64,000 nucleotides of DNA from Ptiloglossa arizonensis. Lineage: Eukaryota > Arthropoda > Insecta > Hymenoptera > Colletidae. Made by a program: the position numbers and the translations under genes. Position 1 is the stretch's first letter; each line of letters begins with the position of its first letter. Under the pieces are notes generated by a model that was given only the letters and a program-made list of their open reading frames with translations, ran no database searches and had not been told where the DNA came from. The stretch lies in assembly GCF_051014685.1 (NCBI RefSeq), contig NW_027478390.1, positions 1,772,501-1,836,500 of the forward strand, written 5' to 3'. Below, piece by piece: positions 36,326 through 51,500 of this stretch.

Positions 36326-39300
36326 CCTAGGCCATTGTAGTCAGTGGTTTCGAGTATCAGACTTGCGAAATTATGATGGTTTCTCAACCATTCCTTAACT
36401 TCCAACTCCCATATCTCGCAAACGGATTGACGAACTCGCGAAATTCCTGTTGCATCTGAAAACAGAAACTCGCCCGATTACAAAGGTATGTGTATGTTAG
36501 CCCTAGGCCATAGTAGTTATTGGTTTCGAGTATCAGACTTGCGAAAATTTTGGTGGTTTCTACCATTCCTTCACTTCAAACTCCTATATCTCGCGAACGG
36601 ATTGAGGAAATCGAGAAATTCCTGCTGCATCTGAAAGTAGAAACTCGCCCGATTATAACGGTATGTGTATTTTTCCCCTAGGCCATTGTAGTTATTGGTT
36701 TCGAGTATCAGATTTGCGAACATTTTGATGGTTTCTCAACCTGTCCTTAACTTCAAACTACCATATCTCGCTAACGGATTGACGAACTCGAGAAACTCCT
36801 GTTGCATCTGAAAGTAGAAGCTCGCCCGATTGCAACGGTGTGTGAACTTTACCCCTAGGCCATTCGAGTTACTGGTTTCGAGTAATAGACTTGTGAAAAT
36901 TTTTATGGTTTCTCAACCATTCCTTCACTTCAAACTCCTATATCTCGCGAACGGATTGAGGAAATCGACAAATTCCTGCTGCATCTGAAAGTAGAAACTC
37001 GCCCGATTACAACGGTATGTGTTTTTTTCCCCTAGGCCATTGTAGTTATTGGTTTCGAGTATCAGACTTGCGAAAATTTTGATGGTTTCTCAACCATTCC
37101 TTAACTTCAAACTCCCATATCTCGCGAACGGATTGACGAACTCGAGAAATTCCAGTTGCATCTGAAAACAGAAACTCGCCCGATTACAACGGTATGCTTA
37201 TTTTTGCCCTAGGCCATAGTAGTTATTGGTTTCGAGTATCAGACTTGCGAAAATTTTGATGGTTTCTCAACCATTCCTTCACTTCAAACTCCCATATCTC
37301 GCGAACGGATTGACGAACTCGAGAAATTCCAGTTGCATCGGAAAACAGAAACTCGCCCGATTACAACGGTATGCTTATTTTTGCCCTAGGCCATAGTAGT
37401 TATTGGTTTCGAGTATCAGACTTGCGAAAATATTGATGGTTTCTCAACCATTCCTTCACTTCAAACTCCTAAATCTCGCGAACGGATTGAGGAAATCGAG
37501 AAATTCCTGTTGGATCTGAAAGTAGAAACTCGCCCGATTACAACGGTATGTGTATTTTTCCCCTAGGCCATTGTAGTTACTGGTTTCGAGTATCAGACTT
37601 GCGAAAATATTGGTGGTTTCTCAACCATTCCTTCACTTCAAGCTCCTATATCTCGCGAACGGATTGAGGAAATCGAGAAATTCCTGTTGCATCTGAAAGG
37701 AGAAACTCGCCCAATTACGACGGTATCGGTGTTTTTCCCCTAGGCCATTGTAGTTATTGATTTCGAGTATCAGACTTGCGAAATTATGATGGTTTCTCAA
37801 CCATTCCTTAACCTCCAACTCCCATATCTCGCAAACGGATTGACGAACTCGCGAAATTCCTGTTGCATCTGAAAACAGAAACTCGCCCGATTACAAAGGT
37901 ATGTGTATGTTAGCCCTAGGCCATAGTAGTTATTGGTTTCGAGTATCAGACTTGCGAAAATTTTGGTGGTTTCTACCATTCCTTCACTTCAAACTCCTAT
38001 ATCTCGCGAACGGATTGAGGAAATCGAGAAATTCCTGCTGCATCTGAAAGTAGAAACTCGCCCGATTATAACGGTATGTGTATTTTTCCCCTAGGCCATT
38101 GTAGTTATTGGTTTCGAGTATCAGATTTGCGAACATTTTGATGGTTTCTCAACCTGTCCTTAACTTCAAACTACCATATCTCGCTAACGGATTGACGAAC
38201 TCGAGAAATTCCTGTTGCATCTGAAAGTAGAAGCTCGCCCGATTGCAACGGTGTGTGAACTTTACCCCTAGGCCATTCGAGTTACTGGTTTCGAGTAATA
38301 GACTTGTGAAAATTTTTATGGTTTCTCAACCATTCCTTCACTTCAAACTCCTATATCTCGCGAACGGATTGAGGAAATCGACAAATTCCTGCTGCATCTG
38401 AAAGTAGAAACTCGCCCGATTACAACGGTATGTGTTTTTTTCCCCTAGGCCATTGTAGTTATTGGTTTCGAGTATCAGACTTGCGAAAATTTTGATGGTT
38501 TCTCAACCATTCCTTAACTTCCAACTCCCATATCTCGCAAACGGATTGACGAACTCGCGAAATTCCTGTTGCATCTGAAAACAGAAACTCGCCCGATTAC
38601 AAAGGTATGTGTATGTTAGCCCTAGGCCATAGTAGTTATTGGTTTCGAGTATCAGACTTGCGAAAATTTTGGTGGTTTCTACCATTCCTTCACTTCAAAC
38701 TCCTATATCTCGCGAACGGATTGAGGAAATCGACAAATTCCTGCTGCATCTGAAAGTAGAAACTCGCCCGATTACAACGGTATGTGTTTTTTTCCCCTAG
38801 GCCATTGTAGTTATTGGTTTCGAGTATCAGACTTGCGAAAATTTTGATGGTTTCTCAACCATTCCTTAACTTCCAACTCCCATATCTCGCAAACGGATTG
38901 ACGAACTCGAGAAATTCCTGTTACATCCGGAAACAGAAACTCGCCCGATTACAAAGGTATGTGCATTCTAGCCCTAGGCCATAGTAGTTATTGGTATCGA
39001 GTATCAGACTTGCGGAAATTTTGATGGTTTCTACCATTCCTTCACTTCAAACTCCTATATCTCGCGAACGGATTGAGGAAATGGAGAAATTCCTGCTGCA
39101 TCTGAAAGTAGAAACTCGACCGATTACAACGGTATGTGTATTTTTCCCCTAGGCCATTGTAGTTATTGGTTTCGAGTATCAGACTTGCGAAATTATGATG
39201 GATTCTCAACCATTCCTTAACTTCCAACTCCCATATCTCGCAAACGGATTGACGAACTCGCGAAATTCCTGCTGCATCTGAAAACAGAAACTCGTCCGAT

Positions 39301-42300
39301 TACAAAGGTACGTGTATGTTAGCCCTAGGCCATAGTAGTTATTGGTTTCGAGTATCAGACTTGCGAAAATTTTGATGGTTTCTCAACCATTCCTTAACTT
39401 CAAACTCCCATATCTCGCGAACGGATTGACGAACTCGAGAAATTCCTGTTGCATCTGAAAACAGAAACTCGCCCGATTACAACGGTATGTTTATTTTTGC
39501 CCTAGGCCATAGTAGTTATTGGTTTCGAGTATCAGACTTGCGAAAATACTGATGGTTTCTCAACCATTCCTTCACTTCAAACTCCTATATCTCGCGAACG
39601 GATTGAGGAAATCGAGAAATTCCTGCTGCATCTGAAAGATGAAACTCGCCCGATTACAACGGTATGTGTATTTTTCCCCTAGGCCATTGTAGTTATTGGT
39701 TTCGAGTATCAGACTTGCGACAATTTTGATGGTTTCTCAACTATTCCTTAACTTCAAACTCCCATATCTCGCAAACGGATTGACGAACTCGAGAAATTCC
39801 TGTTGCATCTGAAAACAGAAACTCGCCCGATTACAACGGTATGTTTATTTTTGCCCTAGGCTATAGTAGTTACTGGTTTCGAGTATCAGACTTGCGAAAA
39901 TATTGATGGTTTCTCAACCATTCCTTCACTTCAAACTCCTATATCCCGCGAACGGATTGAGGAAATCGAGAAATTCCTGTTGCATCTGAAAGAAGAAACT
40001 CGCCCGATTACAACGGTATGTGTATTTTTGCCCTAGGCCGTAGTAGTTATTGGTTTCGAGTATCAGACTTGCGAAAATTTTGATGGTTTCTCAACCATTC
40101 CTTAACTTCAAACTCCCATATCTCGCGAACGGATTGACGAACTCGAGAAATTCCAGTTGCATCTGAAAGAAGAAACTCGCCCGATTACAAAGGTATGTTT
40201 ATTTTTGCCCTAGGCCGTAGTAGTTATTGGTTTCGAGTATCAGACTTGCGAAAATTTTGATGGTTTCTCAACCATTCCTTAACTTCAAACTCCCATATCT
40301 CGCGAACGGATTGACGAACTCGAGAAATTCCAGTTGCATCTGAAAGAAGAAACTCGCCCGATTACAAAGGTATGTTTATTTTTGCCCTAGGCCATAGTAG
40401 TTATTGGTTTCGAGTATCAGACTTGCGAAAATATTGATGGTTTCTCAACCATTCCTTCACTTCAAACACCTATATCTCGCGAACGGATTGAGGAAATCGA
40501 GAAATTCCTGCTGCATCTGAAAGTTGAAACTCGCCCGATTACAACGGTATGTGTATTTTTCCCCTAGGCCATTGTAGTTATTGGTTTCGAGTATCAGACT
40601 TGCGACAATTTTGATGGTTTCTCAACCATTCCTTAACTTCAAACTCCCATATCTCGCAAACGGATTGACGAACTCGAGAAATTCCTGTTGCATCTGAAAA
40701 CAGAAACTCGCCCGATTACAACGGTATGTTTATTTTTGCCCTAGGCCATAGTAGTTACAGGTTTCGAGTATCAGACTTGCGAAAATATTGATGGTTTCTC
40801 AACCATTCCTTCACTTCAAACTCCTATATCCCGCGAACGGATTGAGGAAATCGAGAAATGCCTGCTGCATCAGAAAGTAGAAACTCGCCCGATTACAACG
40901 GTATGTGTATTTTTCCCCTAGGCCATTGTTGTTATTGGTTTCGAGTATCAGACTTGCGAAAATATTGATGGGTTCTCAACCATTCCTTCACTTCAAACTC
41001 CTATATCTCGCGAACGGATTGAGGAAATCGAGAAATTCCAGTTGCATCTTAAAACAGAAACTCGCCCGATTACAAAGATCTGTGTATTTTTGCCCTAGGC
41101 CATAGTAGTTATTGGTTTCGCGTATCAGACTTGCGAAAATTTTGATGGTTTCTACCATTCCTTAACGTCAAACTACCATATCTCGCGAACGGATTGACGA
41201 ACTCGAGAAATTCCTGTTGCATCTGAAAGAAGAAACTCGCCCGATTACAACGGTATGTGTATTTTTGCCCTAGGCCGTAGTAGTTATTGGTTTCGAGTAT
41301 CAGACTTGCGAAAATATTGATGGTTTCTCAACCATTCCTTCACTTCAAACTCCTATATCTCGCGAACGGATTGAGGAAATCGAGAAATTCCTGCTGCATC
41401 TGAAAACAGAAACTCGCCCGATTACAACGGTATGTGTATTTTTGCCCTAGGCCGTAGTAGTTATTGGTTTCGAGTATCAGACCTGCGAAAATTTTGATGG
41501 TTTCTCTACCATTCCTTCACTTGAAACAGCTATATCTCGCGAACGGATTGAGGAAATCGAGAAATTCCTGTTGCATCTGAAAGAAGAAACTCGCCCGATG
41601 GCAACGGTGTGTGAACTTTTCCCCTAGGCCATTCGAGTTATTGCTTTCGAGTATTAGACTTGAGAAAACTTTTATGGTTTCTCAACCATTCCTTAACTTC
41701 AAACTCCCATATCTCGCGAACGGATTGAGGAAATCGAGAAATTCCTGCTGCATCTGAAAGTAGAAACTCGCCCGATTACAACGGTATGTGTACTTTTGCC
41801 CTAGGCCATTCTAGTTAGTCGTTTCAAGCATCAGAATTGCGAAAATTTGTATGGTTCCTCAAACATTTCTTAAATCCAAACTCCCATATCTCGCGAGCGG
41901 ATTAATGAATCCGAAAAATTCCTGTTGCATCTGATAGTAGAAACTCGCCCGATCACAACGATATGTGTATTTTTCCCCTAGGCCATTGTAGTTATTGGTT
42001 TCGGGTATCAGACTTGCGAAAATTTTGATGGTTTCTCAACCATTCCATAACTTCAAGCTCCCATATCTCGCGAACGGATTGACGAATCCGAAAAATTTCT
42101 GTTGCATCTGAAAGTAGAAGCTCACCCGATTACAACGGTATGTGTATTTTTCCCCTAGGCCATTCTAGTTATTCGTTTCAAGCATCAGAATTGCGAAAAC
42201 CTGTATGGTTCCTCAAACATTGCTTAAATCCAAACTCCCATATCTCGCGAGCGGATTAATGAAACCGAAAAATTCCTGTTGCATCTGAAAGTAGAAACTC

Positions 42301-42944
42301 GCCCGATCACAACGGTATGTATATTTTTCCCATAGGACACTGTAGTTATTGGTTTCGGGTATCAGACTTGCGAAAATTTTGATGGTTTCGAAACCATTCC
42401 TTCACTTCAAACTCCTATATCTCGCGAACGGATTGAGGAAATCGAGAAATTCCTGTTGCATCTGAAAGTAGGAACTCGCCCGATTACGACGGTATGTGTA
42501 TTTCTCCCCTAGGCCATTGTATTTATTGGTTTCGAGTATCAGACTTGCGAAATTTTGATGGTTTCTCAACCATTCTTTAACTTCAAAGTCCCAAATCTCG
42601 CGAACGGATTGACGAATTCGAAAAATTTCTGTTGCATCTGAAAGTAGAAACTCTATCTATTAAAACGGTATGTGTATTTCTCCCCTAGGCCATTGTAGTT
42701 ACTGTTTTCGTGTATCAGAATTGCGAAAATTTTGACGGTTTCTCAACCATTCCTTAACCTCAAACTCCCAAATCTCCCGAACGGATAGACTAACTCGAGA
42801 AATTCCTGTTGCATCTGAGAGTAGAAACTCTCCCGATTACAACGGTTTGTGTATTTTTCCCCTAGGCCATTGTAGTTATTGGTTTCGCGTAACTGACTTG
42901 CGACTATTTTGATGGTTTCTCAACCATTCCTTAACTTCAAACTC

Positions 42945-44440
42945 CCATATCTCGCGAACGGATTGACTAAACCCAAAAATTGCTATTGCGCCTGAAAGTA
43001 GAAGCTCGCCCGATTACAAAGGTATGTGTATTTTTCCCCTAGGCCACCCTGGTTAAGCGTTTGGAGCAGCAGAAGTGCGAAAAATTTGTTGTCATCTCAA
43101 CCATTTCTTAGCTTCAAACTCCCATATCTCGCGAACGGATTGACCAAACCCAAAAATTCCTATTGCGTCTGAAAGCAGAAGCTCGCCCGATTACAACGGT
43201 ATGTGTATTTTTCCCTAGGCCATTCTGGTTAAGCGTTTAGAGCAGCAGAAGTGCGAAAAAATTTGTTGTCTTCTCAACCATTTCTTAGCTTCAAACTCCC
43301 ATATCTCGCGAACGGATTCGCCATACCCAAAAATTCCTGCTGCGTCTGAAAGTAGAAACTCGCTCGATTCCAACGGAATGTGTATTCTTTCCCTAGGCCA
43401 TTCTGGTTAAGCGTTTGGAGAGGCAGAAGTGCGAAAAATTTGTTGCCTTCTTAACCGTTTCTTGGCTTCAAACTCCCATATCTCGCGAACGGTTTCACCA
43501 AACCCAAAAATTCCTGCTGCGTCTGAAAGTAGACTCTCGCCCGATTACAACGGTATGAGTATTTTTTCCCTAGGCCATTCTGGTTAAGTGTTTGGAGCAG
43601 CAGAAGTGCGCAAAATTTGTTGCCTTCTTAACCATTTCTTAGCTTCATACTCCCATATCTCGCGAACGGATTGACCGAACCCAAAAATTAATATTGCATC
43701 TGAAAGTAGAAACTCGCCCGATTACAACGGTATGTGTATTTTTTCCCTAGGCCATTCTGGTTAGGCGTTTGGAGCAGCGGAAATGCGCAAAATTTGTTGC
43801 CATCTCAACCATTTCTTAGCTTCAAACTCCCATATATCGCGCAAGGATTCACCAAACCAAAAAATTCCTATTTCGTCTGAAAGTAGAAACTCTCCCAATA
43901 CAACGGTATGTGTATTTTTTCCCTAGGCTATTCTGGTTAAGCGTTTGGAGAGGCAGAAGTGCGAAAAATTTGTTGCCTTCTTAACCATTTCTTAGCTTCA
44001 AACTCCCATATCTCGCGAACGGTTTGACCAAATCCAAAAATTCCTGCTGCGTCTGAAAGTAGACACTCGCCGGATTACAACGGTATTTGTATTTTTCCCC
44101 TAGGTCATTCTGGTTAAGCGTTTGGAGCAGCAGAATTGCGAAAAATTTGTTGCCTCCTCAACCATTTCTTAGCTTCACACTCTCATATCTCGCGAACGGA
44201 TTGACCAAACCCAAAAATTCCTGCTGCGTCTGAAAGTAGAAACTCGCTCGATTCCAACGGAATGTGTATTCTTTCCCTAGGCCATTCTGGTTAAGCGTTT
44301 GGAGAGGCAGAAGTGCGAAAAATTTTTTGCCTTCTTAACCATTTCTTGGCTTCAAACTCCCATATCTCGCGAACGGTTTGACCAAACCCAAAAATTCCTG
44401 CTGCGTCTGAAAGTAGAAGCTCACCCGATTACAACGGTAT
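42945..44440 (-). repeat. Internal island of subfamily B monomers (copy 2)
   Basis: This is the counterpart of 31,990-33,850 in the second segmental unit. It starts with the same gactaaacccaaaaattgc variant but lacks two monomers, so the tgtcatctcaacc monomer joins directly to one carrying attcctattgcgtctgaaag. The deletion is an exact multiple of the monomer, as expected for unequal exchange. Confidence 0.8.
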
Positions 44441-47400
44441 GTGTATTTTTCCCCTAGGCCATTGTAGTTATTGGTTTCGAGTATCAGACTTGCAAAAATT
44501 TTGATGGTTTCTCAACCATTCCTTAACTTCAAACTCCCATATCTCGCGAACGGATTGACGAACTCGAGAAATTCCTGTTGCATCTGAAAACAGAAACTCG
44601 CCCGATTACAACGGTATGTTTATTTTTGCCCTAGGCCATAGTAGTTATTGGTTTCGAGTATCAGACTTGCGAAAATATTGATGGTTTCTCAACCATTCCT
44701 TCACTTCAAACTCCTATATCTCGCGAACGGATTGAGGAAATCGAGAAATTCCAGCTGCATCTGAAAGTAGAAACTCGCCCGATTACAACGGTATGTGTAT
44801 TTTTCCCCTAGGCCATTGTAGTTATTGGTTTCGAGTATCAGACTTGCGAAAATTTTGATGGTTTCTCAACCATTCCTTAACTTCAAACTCCCATATCTCG
44901 CAAACGGATTGACGAACTCGAGAAATTCCTGTTGGATCTGAAAGTAGAAACTCGCCCGATTACAACGGTATGTGTATTTTTCCCCTAGGCCATTGTAGTT
45001 ACTGGTTTCGAGTATCAGACTTGCGAAAATATTGATGGTTTCTCAACCATTCCTTCACTTCAAGCTCCTATATCTCGCGAACGGATTGAGGAAATCGAGA
45101 AATTCCTGTGGCATCTGAAAGGAGAAACTCGCCCAATTACGACGGTATCGGTGTTTTTCCCCTAGGCCATTGTAGTTATTGATTTCGAGTATCAGACTTG
45201 CGAAATTATGATGGTTTCTCAACCATTCCTTAACCTCCAACTCCCATATCTCGCAAACGGATTGACGAACTCGAGAAATTCCTGTTACATCTGGAAACAG
45301 AAACTCGCCCGATTACAAAGGTATGTGCATTCTAGCCCTAGGCCATAGTAGTTATTGGTTTCGAGTATCAGACTTGCGAAAATTTTGATGGTTTCTACCA
45401 TTCCTTCACTTCAAACTCCTATATCTCGCGAACGGATTGAGGAAATCGAGAAATTCCTGCTGCATCTGAAAGTAGAAACTCGCCCGATTACAACGGTATG
45501 TGCATTTTTCCCCTAGGTCATTCTGGTTAAGCGTTTGGAGCAGCAGAATTGCGAAAAATTTGTTGCCTCCTCAACCATTTCTTAGCTTCACACTTTCATA
45601 TCTCGCGAACGGATTGACCAAACCCAAAAATTCCTGCTGCGTCTGAAAGTAGAAACTCGCTCGATTCCAACGGAATGTGTATTCTTTCCCTAGGCCATTC
45701 TGGTTAAGCGTTTGGAGAGGCAGAAGTGCGAAAAATTTTTTGCCTTCTTAACCATTTCTTGGCTTCAAACTCCCATATCTCGCGAACGGTTTGACCAAAC
45801 CCAAAAATTCCTGCTGCGTCTGAAAGTAGAAGCTCACCCGATTACAACGGTATGTGTATTTTTCCCCTAGGCCATTGTAGTTATTGGTTTCGAGTATCAG
45901 ACTTGCGAAAATTTTGATGGTTTCTCAACCATTCCTTAACTTCAAACTCCCATATCTCGCGAACGGATTGACGAACTCGAGAAATTCCTGTTGCATCTGA
46001 AAACAGAAACTCGCCCGATTACAACGGTATGTTTATTTTTGCCCTAGGCCATAGTAGTTATTGGTTTCGAGTATCAGACTTGCGAAAATATTGATGGTTT
46101 CACAACCATTCCTTCACTTCAAACTCCTATATCTCGCGAACGGATTGAGGAAATCGAGAAATTCCTGCTGCATCTGAAAGTAGAAACTCGCCCGATTACA
46201 ACGGTATGTGTATTTTTCCCCTAGGCCATTGTAGTTATTGGTTTCGAGTATCAGACTTGCGAAAATTTTGATGGTTTCTCAACCATTCCTTAACTTCAAA
46301 CTCCCATATCTCGCAAACGGATTGACGAACTCGAGAAATTCCTGTTGGATCTGAAAGTAGAAACTCGCCCGATTACAACGGTATGTGTATTTTTCCCCTA
46401 GGCCATTGTAGTTACTGGTTTCGAGTATCAGACTTGCGAAAATATTGATGGTTTCTCAACCATTCCTTCACTTCAAGCTCCTATATCTCGCGAACGGATT
46501 GAGGAAATCGAGAAATTCCTGTTGCATCTGAAAGGAGAAACTCGCCCAATTACGACGGTATCGGTGTTTTTCCCCTAGGCCATTGTAGTTATTGATTTCG
46601 AGTATCAGACTTGCGAAATTATGATGGTTTCTCAACCATTCCTTAACCTCCAACTCCCATATCTCGCAAACGGATTGACGAACTCGAGAAATTCCTGTTA
46701 CATCTGGAAACAGAAACTCGCCCGATTACAAAGGTATGTGCATTCTAGCCCTAGGCCATAGTAGTTATTGGTTTCGAGTATCAGACTTGCGAAAATTTTG
46801 ATGGTTTCTACCATTCCTTCACTTCAAACTCCTATATCTCGCGAACGGATTGAGGAAATCGAGAAATTCCTGCTGCATCTGAAAGTAGAAACTCGCCCGA
46901 TTACAACGGTATGTGTATTTTTCCCCTAGGCCATTGTAGTCATTGGTTTCGAGTATCAGACTTGCGAAATTATGATGGTTTCTCAACCATTCCTTAACTT
47001 CCAACTCCCATATCTCGCAAACGGATTGACGAACTCGCGAAATTCCTGTTGCATCTGAAAACAGAAACTCGTCCGATTACAAAGGTATGTGTATGTTAGC
47101 CCTAGGCCATAGTAGTTATTGGTTTCGAGTATCAGACTTGCGAAAATTTTGGTGGTTTCTACCATTCCTTCACTTCAAACTCCTATATCTCGCGAACGGA
47201 TTGAGGAAATCGAGAAATTCCTGCTGCATCTGAAAGTAGAAACTCGCCCGATTATAACGGTATGTGTATTTTTCCCCTAGGCCATTGTAGTTATTGGTTT
47301 CGAGTATCAGATTTGCGAACATTTTGATGGTTTCTCAACCTGTCCTTAACTTCAAACTACCATATCTCGCTAACGGATTGACGAACTCGAGAAATTCCTG

Positions 47401-48582
47401 TTGCATCTGAAAGTAGAAGCTCGCCCGATTGCAACGGTGTGTGAACTTTACCCCTAGGCCATTCGAGTTACTGGTTTCGAGTAATAGACTTGTGAAAATT
47501 TTTATGGTTTCTCAACCATTCCTTCACTTCAAACTCCTATATCTCGCTAACGGATTGAGGAAATCGACAAATTCCTGCTGCATCTGAAAGTAGAAACTCG
47601 CCCGATTACAACGGTATGTGTTTTTTTCCCCTAGGCCATTGTAGTTATTGGTTTCGAGTATCAGACTTGCGAAAATTTTGATGGTTTCTCAACCATTCCT
47701 TAACTTCAAACTCCCATATCTCGCGAACGGATTGACGAACTCGAGAAATTCCAGTTGCATCTGAAAACAGAAACTCGCCCGATTACAACGGTATGCTTAT
47801 TTTTGCCCTAGGCCATAGTAGTTATTGGTTTCGAGTATCAGACTTGCGAAAATTTTGATGGTTTCTCAACCATTCCTTCACTTCAAACTCCCATATCTCG
47901 CGAACGGATTGACGAACTCGAGAAATTCCAGTTGCATCGGAAAACAGAAACTCGCCCGATTACAACGGTATGCTTATTTTTGCCCTAGGCCATAGTAGTT
48001 ACTGGTTTCGAGTATCAGACTTGCGAAAATATTGATGGTTTCTCAACCATTCCTTCACTTCAAACTCCTAAATCTCGCGAACGGATTGAGGAAATCGAGA
48101 AATTCCTGTTGGATCTGAAAGTAGAAACTCGCCCGATTACAACGGTATGTGTATTTTTCCCCTAGGCCATTGTAGTTACTGGTTTCGAGTATCAGACTTG
48201 CGAAAATATTGATGGTTTCTCAACCATTCCTTCACTTCAAGCTCCTATATCTCGCGAACGGAATGAGGAAATCGAGAAATTCCTGTTGCATCTGAAAGGA
48301 GAAACTCGCCCAATTACGACGGTATCGGTGTTTTTCCCCTAGGCCATTGTAGTTATTGATTTCGAGTATCAGACTTGCGAAATTATGATGGTTTCTCAAC
48401 CATTCCTTAACCTCCAACTCCCATATCTCGCAAACGGATTGACGAACTCGAGAAATTCCTGTTACATCTGGAAACAGAAACTCGCCCGATTACAAAGGTA
48501 TGTGCATTCTAGCCCTAGGCCATAGTAGTTATTGGTTTCGAGTATCAGACTTGCGAAAATTTTGATGGTTTCTACCATTCCT

Positions 48583-51500
48583 TCACTTCAAACTCCTATA
48601 TCTCGCGAACGGATTGAGGAAATCGAGAAATTCCTGCTGCATCTGAAAGTAGAAACTCGCCCGATTACAACGGTATGTGTATTTTTCCCCTAGGCCATTG
48701 TAGTCATTGGTTTCGAGTATCAGACTTGCGAAATTATGATGGTTTCTCAACCATTCCTTAACTTCCAACTCCCATATCTCGCAAACGGATTGACGAACTC
48801 GCGAAATTCCTGTTGCATCTGAAAACAGAAACTCGCCCGATTACAAAGGTATGTGTATGTTAGCCCTAGGCCATAGTAGTTATTGGTTTCGAGTATCAGA
48901 CTTGCGAAAATTTTGGTGGTTTCTACCATTCCTTCACTTCAAACTCCTATATCTCGCGAACGGATTGAGGAAATCGAGAAATTCCTGCTGCATCTGAAAG
49001 TAGAAACTCGCCCGATTATAACGGTATGTGTATTTTTCCCCTAGGCCATTGTAGTTATTGGTTTCGAGTATCAGATTTGCGAACATTTTGATGGTTTCTC
49101 AACCTGTCCTTAACTTCAAACTACCATATCTCGCTAACGGATTGACGAACTCGAGAAATTCCTGTTGCATCTGAAAGTAGAAGCTCGCCCGATTGCAACG
49201 GTGTGTGAACTTTACCCCTAGGCCATTCGAGTTACTGGTTTCGAGTAATAGACTTGTGAAAATTTTTATGGTTTCTCAACCATTCCTTCACTTCAAACTC
49301 CTATATCTCGCTAACGGATTGAGGAAATCGACAAATTCCTGCTGCATCTGAAAGTAGAAACTCGCCCGATTACAACGGTATGTGTTTTTTTCCCCTAGGC
49401 CATTGTAGTTATTGGTTTCGAGTATCAGACTTGCGAAAATTTTGATGGTTTCTCAACCATTCCTTAACTTCAAACTCCCATATCTCGCGAACGGATTGAC
49501 GAACTCGAGAAATTCCAGTTGCATCTGAAAACAGAAACTCGCCCGATTACAACGGTATGCTTATTTTTGCCCTAGGCCATAGTAGTTATTGGTTTCGAGT
49601 ATCAGACTTGCGAAAATATTGATGGTTTCTCAACCATTCCTTCACTTCAAACTCCTAAATCTCGCGAACGGATTGAGGAAATCGAGAAATTCCTGCTGCA
49701 TCTGAAAGTAGAAACTCGCCCGATTACAACGGTATGTGTATTTTTCCCCTAGGCCATTGTAGTTATTGGTTTCGAGTATCAGACTTGCGAAATTATGATG
49801 GTTTCTCAACCATTCCTTAACTTCCAACTCCCATATCTCGCAAACGGATTGACGAACTCGAGAAATTCCTGTTACATCCGGAAACAGAAACTCGCCCGAT
49901 TACAAAGGTATGTGCATTCTAGCCCTAGGCCATAGTAGTTATTGGTATCGAGTATCAGACTTGCGGAAATTTTGATGGTTTCTACCATTCCTTCACTTCA
50001 AACTCCTATATCTCGCGAACGGATTGAGGAAATCGAGAAATTCCTGCTGCATCTGAAAGTAGAAACTCGACCGATTACAACGGTATGTGTATTTTTCCCC
50101 TAGGCCATTGTAGTTATTGGTTTCGAGTATCAGACTTGCGAAATTATGATGGATTCTCAACCATTCCTTAACTTCCAACTCCCATATCTCGCAAACGGAT
50201 TGACGAACTCGCGAAATTCCTGCTGCATCTGAAAACAGAAACTCGTCCGATTACAAAGGTACGTGTATGTTAGCCCTAGGCCATAGTAGTTATTGGTTTC
50301 GAGTATCAGACTTGCGAAAATTTTGATGGTTTCTCAACCATTCCTTCACTTCAAACTCCTATATCCCGCGAACGGATTGAGGAAATCGAGAAATTCCTGT
50401 TGCATCTGAAAGAAGAAACTCGCCCGATTATAACGGTATGTGTATTTTTCCCCTAGGCCATTGTAGTTATTGGTTTCGAGTATCAGATTTGCGAACATTT
50501 TGATGGTTTCTCAACCTGTCCTTAACTTCAAACTACCATATCTCGCTAACGGATTGACGAACTCGAGAAATTCCTGTTGCATCTGAAAGTAGAAGCTCGC
50601 CCGATTGCAACGGTGTGTGAACTTTACCCCTAGGCCATTCGAGTTACTGGTTTCGAGTAATAGACATGTGAAAATTTTTATGGTTTCTCAACCATTCCTT
50701 CACTTCAAACTCCTATATCTCGCGAACGGATTGAGGAAATCGACAAATTCCTGCTGCATCTGAAAGTAGAAACTCGCCCGATTACAACGGTATGTGTTTT
50801 TTTCCCCTAGGCCATTGTAGTTATTGGTTTCGAGTATCAGACTTGCGAAAATTTTGATGGTTTCTCAACCATTCCTTAACTTCAAACTCCCATATCTCGC
50901 GAACGGATTGACGAACTCGAGAAATTCCAGTTGCATCTGAAAACAGAAACTCGCCCGATTACAACGGTATGCTTATTTTTGCCCTAGGCCATAGTAGTTA
51001 TTGGTTTCGAGTATCAGACTTGCGAAAATATTGATGGTTTCTCAACCATTCCTTCACTTCAAACTCCTATATCTCGCGAACGGATTGAGGAAATCGAGAA
51101 ATTCCTGCTGCATCTGAAAGTAGAAACTCGCCCGATTACAACGGTATGTGTATTTTTCCCCTAGGCCATTGTAGTCATTGGTTTCGAGTATCAGACTTGC
51201 GAAATTATGATGGTTTCTCAACCATTCCTTAACTTCCAACTCCCATATCTCGCAAACGGATTGACGAACTCGCGAAATTCCTGTTGCATCTGAAAACAGA
51301 AACTCGCCCGATTACAAAGGTATGTGTATGTTAGCCCTAGGCCATAGTAGTTATTGGTTTCGAGTATCAGACTTGCGAAAATTTTGGTGGTTTCTACCAT
51401 TCCTTCACTTCAAACTCCTATATCTCGCGAACGGATTGAGGAAATCGAGAAATTCCTGCTGCATCTGAAAGTAGAAACTCGCCCGATTATAACGGTATGT

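Larger units (their letters stand above)
30721..41673 (-). repeat. 10.95-kb segmental repeat unit, copy 1
   Basis: From 30,721 the sequence matches 41,674 onward at an offset of 10,953 bp (62 monomers). It includes long rare stretches such as the aaactctatctattaaaacg variant at ~31,695 and ~42,648. Downstream the offset changes to about 10,599 and back to about 10,950, because each copy has lost or gained two monomers at different places (near 32,150-32,510 / 43,105 and near 37,845 / 48,444). Its last part (about 39,380-41,673) matches 54,745-56,690. The unit is thus directly followed by copy 2. Confidence 0.82.
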